Below are positions 52,420 to 64,000 of a DNA stretch of 64,000 nucleotides, piece after piece. Positions within the stretch are counted from its first letter, which is position 1; each line of letters begins with the position of its first letter. The notes beneath the pieces were generated by a model. It made no database searches, was not told the origin of the DNA, and saw only the letters and a program-made list of their open reading frames with translations. Made by a program: the position numbers and the translations under genes. The DNA is from Hahellaceae bacterium (GTDB taxonomy: Bacteria > Pseudomonadota > Gammaproteobacteria > Pseudomonadales > Oleiphilaceae): assembly GCA_016716085.1 (NCBI GenBank), contig JADJWY010000005.1:1-64000 (forward strand), written 5' to 3'.

Positions 52420-53964
52420 TTAAACGTCACTTTGAGGATGCTGTTTGCCCCTCGTATTCTGAAGCAAATTCAATCCATTGATATAGGCTTTGGCTGAAGC
52501 GATGACGATATCGGTATCAGAACCCAGACCGTTAACAATACGTCCACCGGACTCCAGCCTGACGGTAACTTCCCCCTGAGAGTCAGTTCCGCTAGTAATG
52601 GCATTGACGGAATACAACTTGAGATTCGCGCCCGAGTTCACGACTTGTTCTATCGCTTTATAGGTTGCATCAACGGGGCCACTGCCTTCGGCTTCAGCTG
52701 CCACCTCAGCACCATCGACACTCAGTGTCACCTTTGACAGAGGCGTGACGCCCGTTTCGCTGCATACTGACATGCATACCAGCTTGAATTTTTCATTATC
52801 GGACGATATGAGGCTGTCTGTAACCAGCGCATGTAAGTCCTCATCAAAGATTTCATGTTTCTTATCGGCCAGTTCCTTAAAGCGGGCAAACGCCTCATTC
52901 AATTGAGTTTCTGACTCAAAGGTATGCCCCAACTCGGCCAAGCGGGTACGGAAAGCATTCCGACCTGAGTGCTTACCCAGGACAAGGCTGTTGTTATGCC
53001 AGCCAACATCCTGGGCTCTCATAATCTCATAGGTTTCCCGATGTTTGATGACGCCATCCTGATGAATGCCTGACTCATGGGCAAACGCATTCGCCCCGAC
53101 AATCGCCTTGTTTGGCTGTACCGGAAAGCCCGTGATCGTGGACACCAAGCGGGAAGCGGGAACGATCTGGGTCGTATCGATCGCGGACGTCAAACCAAAC
53201 AAATCCTGTCGCGTTCTCACCGCCATGACAATTTCTTCCAGGGCCGCGTTACCGGCACGCTCACCCAGGCCATTTATCGTGCACTCGACCTGACGCGCAC
53301 CATTGGCAACAGCGGAAAGCGAGTTGGCAACGGCAAGTCCTAAATCATTATGACAATGCACTGAGAAAATCGCTTTGTGTGCATTCGGGATGCGTTCCAG
53401 CAAAGTTTTGATGGTATGTCCAAACTGCTCCGGAATGGCGTAGCCCACCGTATCCGGGATATTTATCGTCCCGGCACCCGCATCAATAGCCGCTTCAATA
53501 ATTCGGCAAAGGAAATCAATTTCCGAGCGCCCTGCATCTTCGCAGGAGAATTCAACATTGTCCGTATATTGTCGAGCCCTTTTGACCGCACGGACCGCTT
53601 GCTCAACCACCTGGTCTGGCTTCATTTGCAATTTGTATTGCATGTGAATCGGAGAGGTTGCGATAAACGTGTGGATACGCGCAGAACGCGCATTTTTGAG
53701 TGCTTCTGCCGCCCGATCAATGTCTTTATCCAGCGCACGGGCAAGGCTACAGACAGTGGATTCTGTGACCGCTTCAGCAATGGCCTTAACCGCCTCAAAA
53801 TCATCCGGACTTGCGATGGCAAAACCCGCCTCAATCACGTCCACCTTCATCTTCTCGAGCGCCTTGGCGATACGCAATTTTTCATTACGAGTCATTGACG
53901 CGCCAGGGCTCTGCTCACCATCACGCAGCGTTGTATCGAAAATAATTAATTGATTAGTGGACAT
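52420..53964 (-). CDS. leuA: 2-isopropylmalate synthase
   Basis: Condenses acetyl-CoA with 2-ketoisovalerate, the branch point to leucine; its keto acid substrate comes from the ilvIHC products at the other end of the window. 514 residues, long type with a C-terminal leucine-sensing domain (about 390-510). Catalytic start IIFDTTLRDGEQSPGASM, metal site HCHNDLGLAVANSL. GAGG lies 7 bases upstream of the ATG. Confidence 0.96.
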   Translation of the reverse strand: MSTNQLIIFDTTLRDGEQSPGASMTRNEKLRIAKALEKMKVDVIEAGFAIASPDDFEAVKAIAEAVTESTVCSLARALDKDIDRAAEALKNARSARIHTFIATSPIHMQYKLQMKPDQVVEQAVRAVKRARQYTDNVEFSCEDAGRSEIDFLCRIIEAAIDAGAGTINIPDTVGYAIPEQFGHTIKTLLERIPNAHKAIFSVHCHNDLGLAVANSLSAVANGARQVECTINGLGERAGNAALEEIVMAVRTRQDLFGLTSAIDTTQIVPASRLVSTITGFPVQPNKAIVGANAFAHESGIHQDGVIKHRETYEIMRAQDVGWHNNSLVLGKHSGRNAFRTRLAELGHTFESETQLNEAFARFKELADKKHEIFDEDLHALVTDSLISSDNEKFKLVCMSVCSETGVTPLSKVTLSVDGAEVAAEAEGSGPVDATYKAIEQVVNSGANLKLYSVNAITSGTDSQGEVTVRLESGGRIVNGLGSDTDIVIASAKAYINGLNLLQNTRGKQHPQSDV

Positions 53965-54017
53965 TGATATTCCTCAAAACCTGTTCCAACCGTTTTAGTC
54001 TGACAGAAAACGCGAAA

Positions 54018-54038
54018 AGCGCCGAATGAAAAGGCGCT
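54018..54038 (-). promoter_or_regulatory. Hairpin plus T-rich tail in the leuA leader
   Basis: AGCGCC (54018-54023) and GGCGCT (54033-54038) pair around a 9-base loop; on the minus strand TTTTCGCGTTTTC follows. It could be a second terminator behind the rRNA operon or an attenuator of leuA. A short frame opening at ATG near 54048 (MNIIAPFHSALFAF...) runs across it into leuA, with scattered Leu codons but no Leu run. Confidence 0.4.
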
Positions 54039-54074
54039 ATTATGTTCATAGATCTTTCCGCATTCCAAATAAAA

Positions 54075-54098
54075 AAGGCCCACCTTTCGGTGAGCCTT
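54075..54098 (-). terminator. rRNA operon terminator
   Basis: AAGGCCCACC (54075-54084) and GGTGAGCCTT (54089-54098) form a nearly perfect 10-bp stem with a 4-base loop, followed on the minus strand by TTTTTTATTT, 12 bases after the 5S gene. Confidence 0.9.
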
Positions 54099-54110
54099 CT
54101 TCGTATTAGG

Positions 54111-54229
54111 TGCCTGACAACGACCTACTCTCGCATGGGCAAGTGCCACACTACCATCGGCGCAGAACGGTTTCACTACTGAGTTCGGAATGGATTCAGG
54201 TGGTTCCCGTTCGCTATGATCATCAGGCA
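54111..54229 (-). rRNA. rrf: 5S ribosomal RNA
   Basis: About 119 nt. Terminal helix TGCCTGATG / GTCAGGCA; internal blocks GGGAACCACCTGA, CCATTCCGAACTCAG and GCGAGAGTAGG are typical. Ends set by the terminal helix. Confidence 0.95.
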
Positions 54230-54342
54230 AAACTGACTTGGTATGACCAAATTCGAACTAACAGCGATTCAGCTGTCTCTAACAATCAGATAAGCGAGCA
54301 ATTACTCTAAGCCCACCGGGCAAAAGCCTTTCGGTGTTATAT

Positions 54343-57204
<2,862 letters not shown>

Positions 57205-57516
57205 ATATAACCCGAAAACCTCTCGGCTGCCGGTTATATGTCATATACCATTTATCGTGCGGCCCTTTTCTACCACACAATAATTGCGCTTGAGTAATTG
57301 CTCAGTAAAATCTCCGCAATTTCATCAGTTACCATCAACATGATCTGCAATCGATTACTCAATCACTTCTCATATCAACCGCAACCAACCATTGGTTTCG
57401 ATTTTTCTTCGCTTATCCAATTTGTTAAAGAACTCTCTGACCGCTGTCAGACACCAATACACGCTTCGCATGCATTCGTGTCTAACATCTGCCTACCGGG
57501 TACACACCTGACTGAA
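57205..57516 (-). other. 16S-23S spacer, tRNA-Ala to 23S part, with boxA
   Basis: No gene. On the minus strand GTTCTTTAACAAA (57433-57421) matches the boxA antitermination element. GGTTATATGGTCAAG next to the 23S start pairs with CTTGACCATATAAC after the 23S 3' end, forming the 23S processing stem. Confidence 0.7.
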
Positions 57517-57592
57517 TGGTGGAGCTACGCGGGATCGAACCGCGGACCTCTTGGATGCAAACCAAGCGCTCTCCCAGCTGAGCTATAGCCCC
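57517..57592 (-). tRNA. tRNA-Ala (anticodon TGC)
   Basis: 76 nt including an encoded CCA. Acceptor GGGGCTA pairs with TAGCTCC plus ACCA; the anticodon loop reads TTTGCAT with TGC; T loop GTTCGATC. Located in the rRNA spacer as in most Gammaproteobacteria. Confidence 0.97.
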
Positions 57593-57602
57593 AGTCTAAA
57601 AC

Positions 57603-57679
<77 letters not shown>

Positions 57680-57718
57680 AGTCATGCCGGGCCCTGCTCC
57701 GGGCAACCCGTCCTTCGA

Positions 57719-57755
57719 CTGTATCAAGTAATTTGTTGTGAGCACATGACAGATC
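57719..57755 (-). other. 16S processing stem, 3' arm
   Basis: On the minus strand this arm begins GATCTGTCATGTGCTCACAA and ends ATTACTTGATACAG. It is complementary to the leader arm at 59415-59450 over about 36 bases with few mismatches, forming the RNase III stalk that closes around 16S rRNA. Confidence 0.85.
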
Positions 57756-57769
57756 GGTCTACTGTCGTT

Positions 57770-59307
<1,538 letters not shown>

Positions 59308-59487
59308 AAGTTTTTGACCAGCTTTCGCCAGTCAGATCTTTTTGCTCAAGTCAAAACTACTGCAAATTTTCATTGACAGTGTCACTGACTCTCATCGCAT
59401 TCTTTCGTAAACGCGATCTGTCAGTGCCCACAACAAATTACTTGATTCAGCTTTTTAAAGAACGTCTTCGCTTCGGAAGTGGTGCGC
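59308..59487 (-). other. rRNA leader with boxA and 16S processing stem 5' arm
   Basis: No gene. The 5' arm of the 16S stalk lies at 59415-59450 (minus strand CTGAATCAAGTAATTTGTTG and on). A boxA-like GTTCTTTAAAAAG lies at 59463-59451 just upstream of the arm, where the antitermination complex assembles. Confidence 0.75.
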
Positions 59488-59515
59488 ATTATACGCAGTT
59501 CAGAGGGGCGCGCAA
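59488..59515 (-). promoter_or_regulatory. rRNA operon promoter P1 with AT-rich UP region
   Basis: TTGCGC (59515-59510), 16-base spacer, TATAAT (59493-59488), then the GC-rich discriminator GCGCACC typical of stringently controlled rRNA promoters. Upstream on the minus strand (about 59518-59550) lies an A/T-rich tract like an UP element. Confidence 0.8.
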
Positions 59516-59632
59516 GCCCTTTTTTTGTAACTTTTTATATTTATTTCCTAGCGGCCACATAACGCCCAAACACCTTGTTTTTTGTATGATTTACAGCCAA
59601 AAAGGCCGCTTATTAACCAAAATCACCAGACT

Positions 59633-60640
59633 TCAGTAATTAGCGGACAAATCCATCCCCGCATAAAGGGAGGTAACCTCTTCGGCATACCCATTAAAGG
59701 GCATCGTTTCGATCCGATTCGCACCAAATAATCCACCCGGCAACCGACGCTCGGTTTTTTGACTCCAACGCGGATGATCCACGGCAGGATTTACATTGGC
59801 ATAAAACCCATATTCACCTGGCTGCAGCTGATTCCAGGTCGTTGGCGGCATCGTTTCAACAAAACCTATTTTCACTATCGACTTAATGCTTTTGAAGCCG
59901 TACTTCCAGGGCACAACGAGGCGAAATGGGGCGCCGTTTTGATTCGGCAGAATATCACCATATAGCCCAACCGCCATCAAGGTGAGCGGATGCATGGCCT
60001 CATCAATGCGCAACCCTTCCTGATAAGGCCAATCAATACCGGAGAACAACGAACGCTGCCCCGGCATTTCCTCGGGACGCACCAAGGATTCGAAAAGCAC
60101 ATACCTGGCCCGACTGGTCGGTTTAAACCGGGCAATCAATGCTGAGAGCGGAATACCAACCCAGGGAATCACCATGGACCAAGCCTCAACACAGCGAAGC
60201 CGATAGATTCGTTCTTCCAACAGATGGCTTTTGATTAAATCCTCCAACATATAAGATCCGGGCTTCTCCACTTCACCCTCAACGACAACACGCCAGGGGT
60301 CGATAGTCAGACCGCCAGCATGTTCCCCCGGATCTCCCTTCCCGGTTCCAAATTCATAGAAATTGTTGTAACGCTGGATATCTTTCAGAGGGGCCGGCGT
60401 TTCCGTCGTGGAATACGGACTTTTTTGCATCGTAGCCAGTGGAGACGCCAACTTTTGACGCCATGCGGACCTGGAAGGGTTTTCGGCTTGAGCAGCCAAG
60501 GCTGGGGACACACTTAATCCCAAGCCTGAAAGCGCCAGCGTTCCCGCCAGCGTCTGACGGATAAACGAGCGTCGATCGACATAGATCGACTTTGGAGTCA
60601 CCTGCGCCTCACTGAGCGCAGGCTTATGTTTGATCAGCAT
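59633..60640 (-). CDS. msrP: Periplasmic methionine sulfoxide reductase, catalytic subunit MsrP
   Basis: Molybdopterin enzyme that repairs oxidised methionine in periplasmic proteins. 335 residues from ATG 60640 (GGGAGG 5 bases upstream); longer frames to 60862 lack a signal. Tat signal R23-R24-S-F-I, hydrophobic core to about 50. The molybdenum-ligand Cys150 lies in RLRCVEAWSMVIPWVG. Its membrane heme partner msrQ normally follows it, but here the rRNA promoter lies only about 120 bases downstream. Confidence 0.95.
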   Translation of the reverse strand: MLIKHKPALSEAQVTPKSIYVDRRSFIRQTLAGTLALSGLGLSVSPALAAQAENPSRSAWRQKLASPLATMQKSPYSTTETPAPLKDIQRYNNFYEFGTGKGDPGEHAGGLTIDPWRVVVEGEVEKPGSYMLEDLIKSHLLEERIYRLRCVEAWSMVIPWVGIPLSALIARFKPTSRARYVLFESLVRPEEMPGQRSLFSGIDWPYQEGLRIDEAMHPLTLMAVGLYGDILPNQNGAPFRLVVPWKYGFKSIKSIVKIGFVETMPPTTWNQLQPGEYGFYANVNPAVDHPRWSQKTERRLPGGLFGANRIETMPFNGYAEEVTSLYAGMDLSANY

Positions 60641-60728
60641 GAATCCTCCCACTTTCACCAAGCCACCCTTTGCACCTCTAATCATTCGACCAAGAGGAAC
60701 CCAGGTAATTGGACGGGAAAGATCTCGA

Positions 60729-61496
60729 TTAGTTCCCCTGCCCACCCTGTTTTTTGCGCTTTCGCAGTAAAGCCTGATACGGCCCAGACAACCCATACAG
60801 CACGAAGACCACCAACAAGACTTGAGCCGGCGCCGTGGCAACCACTGCAAACCCCAGGACAATTAGCAGCACGACCATAAAGGGAACTTTTCCCTTCAAA
60901 TCAAGTTCTTTAAAACTGTAAAACAGCACATTACTTACCATGAGCACGCCGGCAGAGGCCACAATGAAAACACTCATCCATGACATCAGAGGCGTCACTT
61001 CTACATCGTGCAGCGTCCAGACGGTCCCCGCCACCAACGCAGCCGCTGACGGGCTCGGCAATCCGACAAAATACTTTTTGTCAGTGGAGCCGATTTGAGT
61101 GTTAAAACGCGCCAGCCTCAGCGCCGCGCCCGCAACGTAAATAAACGCCGCGACCCAACCGATTTTACCCAGATCTGACAGCGCCCAGCTGAATGCAACC
61201 AACGCCGGCGCGACACCAAATGCCACCATGTCTGCCAGGCTGTCATATTCCGCGCCAAATGCACTTTGTGTATTGGTCATACGTGCCACACGACCATCCA
61301 GACTATCCAATATCATGGACACAAAAATCGCTATCGCCGCATTTTCAAAATGCCCATTCATCGCCGCCACGACTGCGTAAAAGCCGGAAAAAAGAGATGC
61401 CGTGGTAAAAAGATTGGGAAGCAGGTACACACCTTTGCCTCTGGGTTTCGGGCTATCCACCGCGCCATCCTCTTCAGGTTCATTTGAAACACTCAA
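60729..61496 (-). CDS. pssA: CDP-diacylglycerol-serine O-phosphatidyltransferase
   Basis: Makes phosphatidylserine, precursor of phosphatidylethanolamine. 255 residues, membrane protein of the CDP-alcohol phosphotransferase type; the signature DG-x2-AR-x8-G-x3-D-x3-D is seen in SLDGRVARMTNTQSAFGAEY then DSLAD. Located between ilvC and msrP as in Pseudomonas. Confidence 0.95.
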   Translation of the reverse strand: MSVSNEPEEDGAVDSPKPRGKGVYLLPNLFTTASLFSGFYAVVAAMNGHFENAAIAIFVSMILDSLDGRVARMTNTQSAFGAEYDSLADMVAFGVAPALVAFSWALSDLGKIGWVAAFIYVAGAALRLARFNTQIGSTDKKYFVGLPSPSAAALVAGTVWTLHDVEVTPLMSWMSVFIVASAGVLMVSNVLFYSFKELDLKGKVPFMVVLLIVLGFAVVATAPAQVLLVVFVLYGLSGPYQALLRKRKKQGGQGN

Positions 61497-61552
61497 GACT
61501 TGACTCCTTTTTTGTTCAATCCAATGAGATCCCAGGGGAACCCCAAAATAAA

Positions 61553-61579
61553 AAAAGCGCGACTCAGGGTCGCGCTTTT
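61553..61579 (-). terminator. Terminator after ilvC
   Basis: AAAAGCGCGAC (61553-61563) and GTCGCGCTTTT (61569-61579) form an 11-bp stem with a 5-base loop; on the minus strand TTTTTTTATTTT follows. Confidence 0.92.
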
Positions 61580-61603
61580 CTGACGCTGATCGGAGACAAA
61601 ATA

Positions 61604-62623
61604 CTAGTTTTTGCTCTTGTCTACCAGCTTGTTGCTACCGATCCAAGGCATCATTTCACGCAGCTTACCACCAACCTGTTCAATGGGGTGCGCGGCGTTC
61701 AGGCGACGACGGGCCGTCATAGAAGGATAGTTGGTTTTTCCTTCCTGAATGAACATCTTGGCATATTCACCGGTCTGGATACGCTTCAGCGCATTGCGCA
61801 TCGCTTCACGCGACTGTTCGTTGATAACTTCTGTTCCCGTGACATATTCACCATACTCCGCATTGTTGGAGATGGAGTAGTTCATGGTCGCAATGCCACC
61901 TTCATACATCAGGTCAACAATCAGCTTCAGCTCATGCAGACACTCAAAGTAAGCCATTTCTGGGGCGTAGCCCGCATCAACCAGCGTTTCGAAACCAGCT
62001 TTAACCAGTTCAACGCAACCACCACACAACACCGCCTGCTCGCCGAACAGATCGGTTTCAGTTTCGTCTTTGAAGGTGGTTTCGATAATACCGGTACGGC
62101 CGCCACCAATGGCAGACGCGTATGACAGCGCTACATTCTTCGCTTTGCCAGAGGCATCCTGATAGATAGCGATCAGGTCAGGGATACCCCCACCACGCTT
62201 GAACTCGGAGCGCACAGTGTGCCCAGGCGCTTTAGGTGCAATCATGATGACATCCAGATCGCTGCGAGGAACGATCTGGTTGTAATGGATACAGAAGCCG
62301 TGTGCAAACGCCAGCGTTGCGCCCTGCTTCAAATTAGGTTCGATCTGCGTGCTGTAGATGTCCGCCTGATTTTCGTCAGGCGCCAAAACCATAACAAGGT
62401 CTGCACCTTTTACGGCTTCTTCAACTTCGGCAACTTTCAGGCCGGCCGCTTCAGCCTTTTTCCAGGAGCCGGAACCCTTGCGCAGCGCAACCGTCACACC
62501 CGCCACGCCAGAATCTTTCAGGTTGTTCGCATGCGCGTGGCCCTGTGAGCCGTAACCCACGATCACCACCTGCATTTTCTGGATAATCGACAAATCCGCG
62601 TCTTTATCGTAATAAATTTGCAT
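61604..62623 (-). CDS. ilvC: Ketol-acid reductoisomerase (class I)
   Basis: Converts acetolactate to dihydroxyisovalerate with NADPH in valine/leucine/isoleucine synthesis. 339 residues, short class I form. Nucleotide site VVIVGYGSQGHAHANNLKDSG; metal site in ETDLFGEQAVLCGG and the ECLHELKLIVDLMYEGG block. Third gene of ilvI-ilvH-ilvC, 62 bases after ilvH. Confidence 0.97.
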   Translation of the reverse strand: MQIYYDKDADLSIIQKMQVVIVGYGSQGHAHANNLKDSGVAGVTVALRKGSGSWKKAEAAGLKVAEVEEAVKGADLVMVLAPDENQADIYSTQIEPNLKQGATLAFAHGFCIHYNQIVPRSDLDVIMIAPKAPGHTVRSEFKRGGGIPDLIAIYQDASGKAKNVALSYASAIGGGRTGIIETTFKDETETDLFGEQAVLCGGCVELVKAGFETLVDAGYAPEMAYFECLHELKLIVDLMYEGGIATMNYSISNNAEYGEYVTGTEVINEQSREAMRNALKRIQTGEYAKMFIQEGKTNYPSMTARRRLNAAHPIEQVGGKLREMMPWIGSNKLVDKSKN

Positions 62624-62685
62624 TTCTTTCCCCTATTACGTTTGTGCCAACCCTTTGGCGGCATTCTGATTGAAAAACCGTGTCA

Positions 62686-63177
62686 CTAGAGACTGAGCGT
62701 CTTCTCGCCTCTTGAAATTCCAGACACACCACTTCGAACCACTTCCAGAACGCCACCCTGCCCAACGGCTTCAATGAACGCATCCAGCTTTTCTGTTTCT
62801 CCGGTTAACTGAACGGTATAAACCGTCGCAGTCACATCGACGATCTGCCCTCTGAAAATATCGACCGTGCGCTTTATTTCAGCTCGGTGAGCGCCTGTCG
62901 CTTTCAGCTTGATCAGCATCAGCTCCCGTTCGATATGGGCCCCTTCGGTCAAATCCACTACCTTGACAACCTCAATCAACTTGTTGAGCTGCTTGGTAAT
63001 TTGCTCGATAACCCGATCAGACCCCACAGTGGTCACAGTAAGACGCGAGAGCGTCGAATCTTCTGTCGGTGCAACCGTCAGGGTTTCGATGTTGTAATTT
63101 CGCTGGGAAAATAGTCCAACGACCCGAGACAAAGCGCCCGGCTCGTTTTCCACCAGCATTGAAATAATCCGTCGCAT
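62686..63177 (-). CDS. ilvH: Acetolactate synthase small (regulatory) subunit
   Basis: Valine-sensing subunit. 163 residues: ACT domain (MRRIISMLVENEPGALSRVVGLFSQRNYNIETLTV) and a C-terminal ACT-like half. Starts 2 bases after the large-subunit stop. Confidence 0.96.
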   Translation of the reverse strand: MRRIISMLVENEPGALSRVVGLFSQRNYNIETLTVAPTEDSTLSRLTVTTVGSDRVIEQITKQLNKLIEVVKVVDLTEGAHIERELMLIKLKATGAHRAEIKRTVDIFRGQIVDVTATVYTVQLTGETEKLDAFIEAVGQGGVLEVVRSGVSGISRGEKTLSL

Positions 63178-63179
63178 GG

Positions 63180-64000
63180 CTACACCCTTTCCGTCTTGCT
63201 AAGCCACATATCTTTCATGGAGCCACGCGCCACCTGCATGGGATAAACATGCTCGTAGGGATCCACATAGATATCGACAAAGACCAGTTTATCCTTCATC
63301 GCAAAGGCTTTTTTCAGGCCCGCTTCGAGTTCATCCGGGCTGCGAATGGTAATTCCGACATGACCATAGGCTTCTGCCAGCTTCATAAAATCCGGCAGGG
63401 ACTTCATGTAACTGTGCGAGTGACGCGCCTCATAGTTCATATCCTGCCACTGTCGCACCATGCCCAGCGACTGGTTATTTAAATTGATAATCTTGATCGG
63501 CAGCGCGTATTGATTACAGGTGGAGAGTTCCTGAATATTCATCTGGATGCTACCCTCGCCCGTGACACACACCACCTCTTCCTTGGGATAGTGAAGCTTG
63601 ACGCCCATCGCGGCAGGAAGTCCAAAGCCCATCGTCCCGAGACCGCCCGAATTAATCCAGCGGTTCGGCTTGTCGAACTTGTAGTACTGCGCAACAAACA
63701 TTTGATGCTGCCCAACATCAGAGGTCACGATGGCATTGCCCTTCGTCACCTTCCAAAGCGCCTCAATCGCCTGCTGCGGCTTGATTTTCTCGCTGTCATC
63801 AGTGCGATAGCGACCACCATGGTAAGCACGCCACTCATTGAGTTTTTTCCACCAGGACGCCAATGCTTCTGCATCAGATTTTTCTTCTGATTCATCCACC
63901 AGCGAAATCATCTCTTTCAGCACTGTTGCAGCGGGCCCAACGATGGGCACATCCGCCTGAACAGTCTTGGAGATAGAGGCAGGATCCACATCGATGTGAA
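63180..64000 (-). CDS. ilvI: Acetolactate synthase large subunit (5' part outside the window)
   Basis: ThDP-dependent synthase condensing two pyruvates. The frame stays open to the window edge (HIDVDPASISKTVQADVPIVG at its start), so about the C-terminal 273 residues are present. ThDP-binding GEGSIQMNIQELSTCNQYALPIKIINLNN is complete. The paired ilvH and downstream ilvC favour the IlvI type. Confidence 0.95.
   Translation of the reverse strand, partial: HIDVDPASISKTVQADVPIVGPAATVLKEMISLVDESEEKSDAEALASWWKKLNEWRAYHGGRYRTDDSEKIKPQQAIEALWKVTKGNAIVTSDVGQHQMFVAQYYKFDKPNRWINSGGLGTMGFGLPAAMGVKLHYPKEEVVCVTGEGSIQMNIQELSTCNQYALPIKIINLNNQSLGMVRQWQDMNYEARHSHSYMKSLPDFMKLAEAYGHVGITIRSPDELEAGLKKAFAMKDKLVFVDIYVDPYEHVYPMQVARGSMKDMWLSKTERV

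Overview
The window is chromosomal DNA of a Gammaproteobacterium. The gene order (ilvI-ilvH-ilvC-pssA-msrP-rrn; mraZ-rnpB-rsmI-lpoA-yraN-diaA-sspB-sspA-petCBA-rpsI-rplM; the complete dcw cluster; lpxC, dciA, M23 peptidase, secA, argJ; ribA-dxs-ispA-xseB; lgt-thyA-folA) resembles the Pseudomonas/Marinobacter-like part of the class. PomA/PomB-type stator genes suggest a motile, possibly sodium-using bacterium. The 16S gene is complete, but I cannot place it to genus by eye. Almost everything is housekeeping. The accessory part is the first ~2.6 kb.

Positions 1-2640 hold a chromosomal integron platform. An intact integron integrase gene (intI, 1451-2428, +) has a 1084-bp IS1595-family element (333-1416) in its control region. 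The 8-bp target duplication (325-332 and 1417-1424) lies inside a sequence that, once rejoined, reads TACTGTATATTAACACAGTC, a near-consensus LexA box overlapping a TATACT -10 element. The insertion therefore split the SOS operator of intI. The transposase is itself frameshifted. Cassettes, if any, should lie left of position 1.

2400-10153: a small ORF, then folA-thyA-lgt-TSUP permease (-); an NRDE protein (+); the stator operon pomA-pomB-PilZ (-); xseB-ispA (+), leading to dxs. 12190-18742: ribA, moaA, a MutT::MoaC fusion, argJ and secA (-). The three genes argJ, mutT::moaC and moaA overlap by 4 nt, which ties molybdopterin synthesis into the secA-argJ operon.

18900-38590: M23 peptidase, dciA (+), lpxC, then the division and cell-wall cluster in classical order, transcribed right to left from a good sigma-70 promoter at 38559-38587 with five AGTG repeats at about 10-bp spacing (MraZ operator): mraZ-rsmH-ftsL-ftsI-murE-murF-mraY-murD-ftsW-murG-murC-ddlB-ftsQ-ftsA-ftsZ. 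As given, murC carries a one-base frameshift in a C run close to its 3' end.

38776-53964: rnpB, rsmI, lpoA-yraN-diaA (+), sspA-sspB, the cytochrome bc1 operon petABC, rplM-rpsI, a TatD-family hydrolase, prfC, a membrane protein related to ECF permeases, rimI, a probable divergent holD, and leuA. 54111-59515: one rRNA operon (16S, tRNA-Ile, tRNA-Ala, 23S, 5S) on the minus strand with a stringent-type P1 promoter. 59633-64000: msrP without its usual msrQ, pssA, and ilvI(partial)-ilvH-ilvC.
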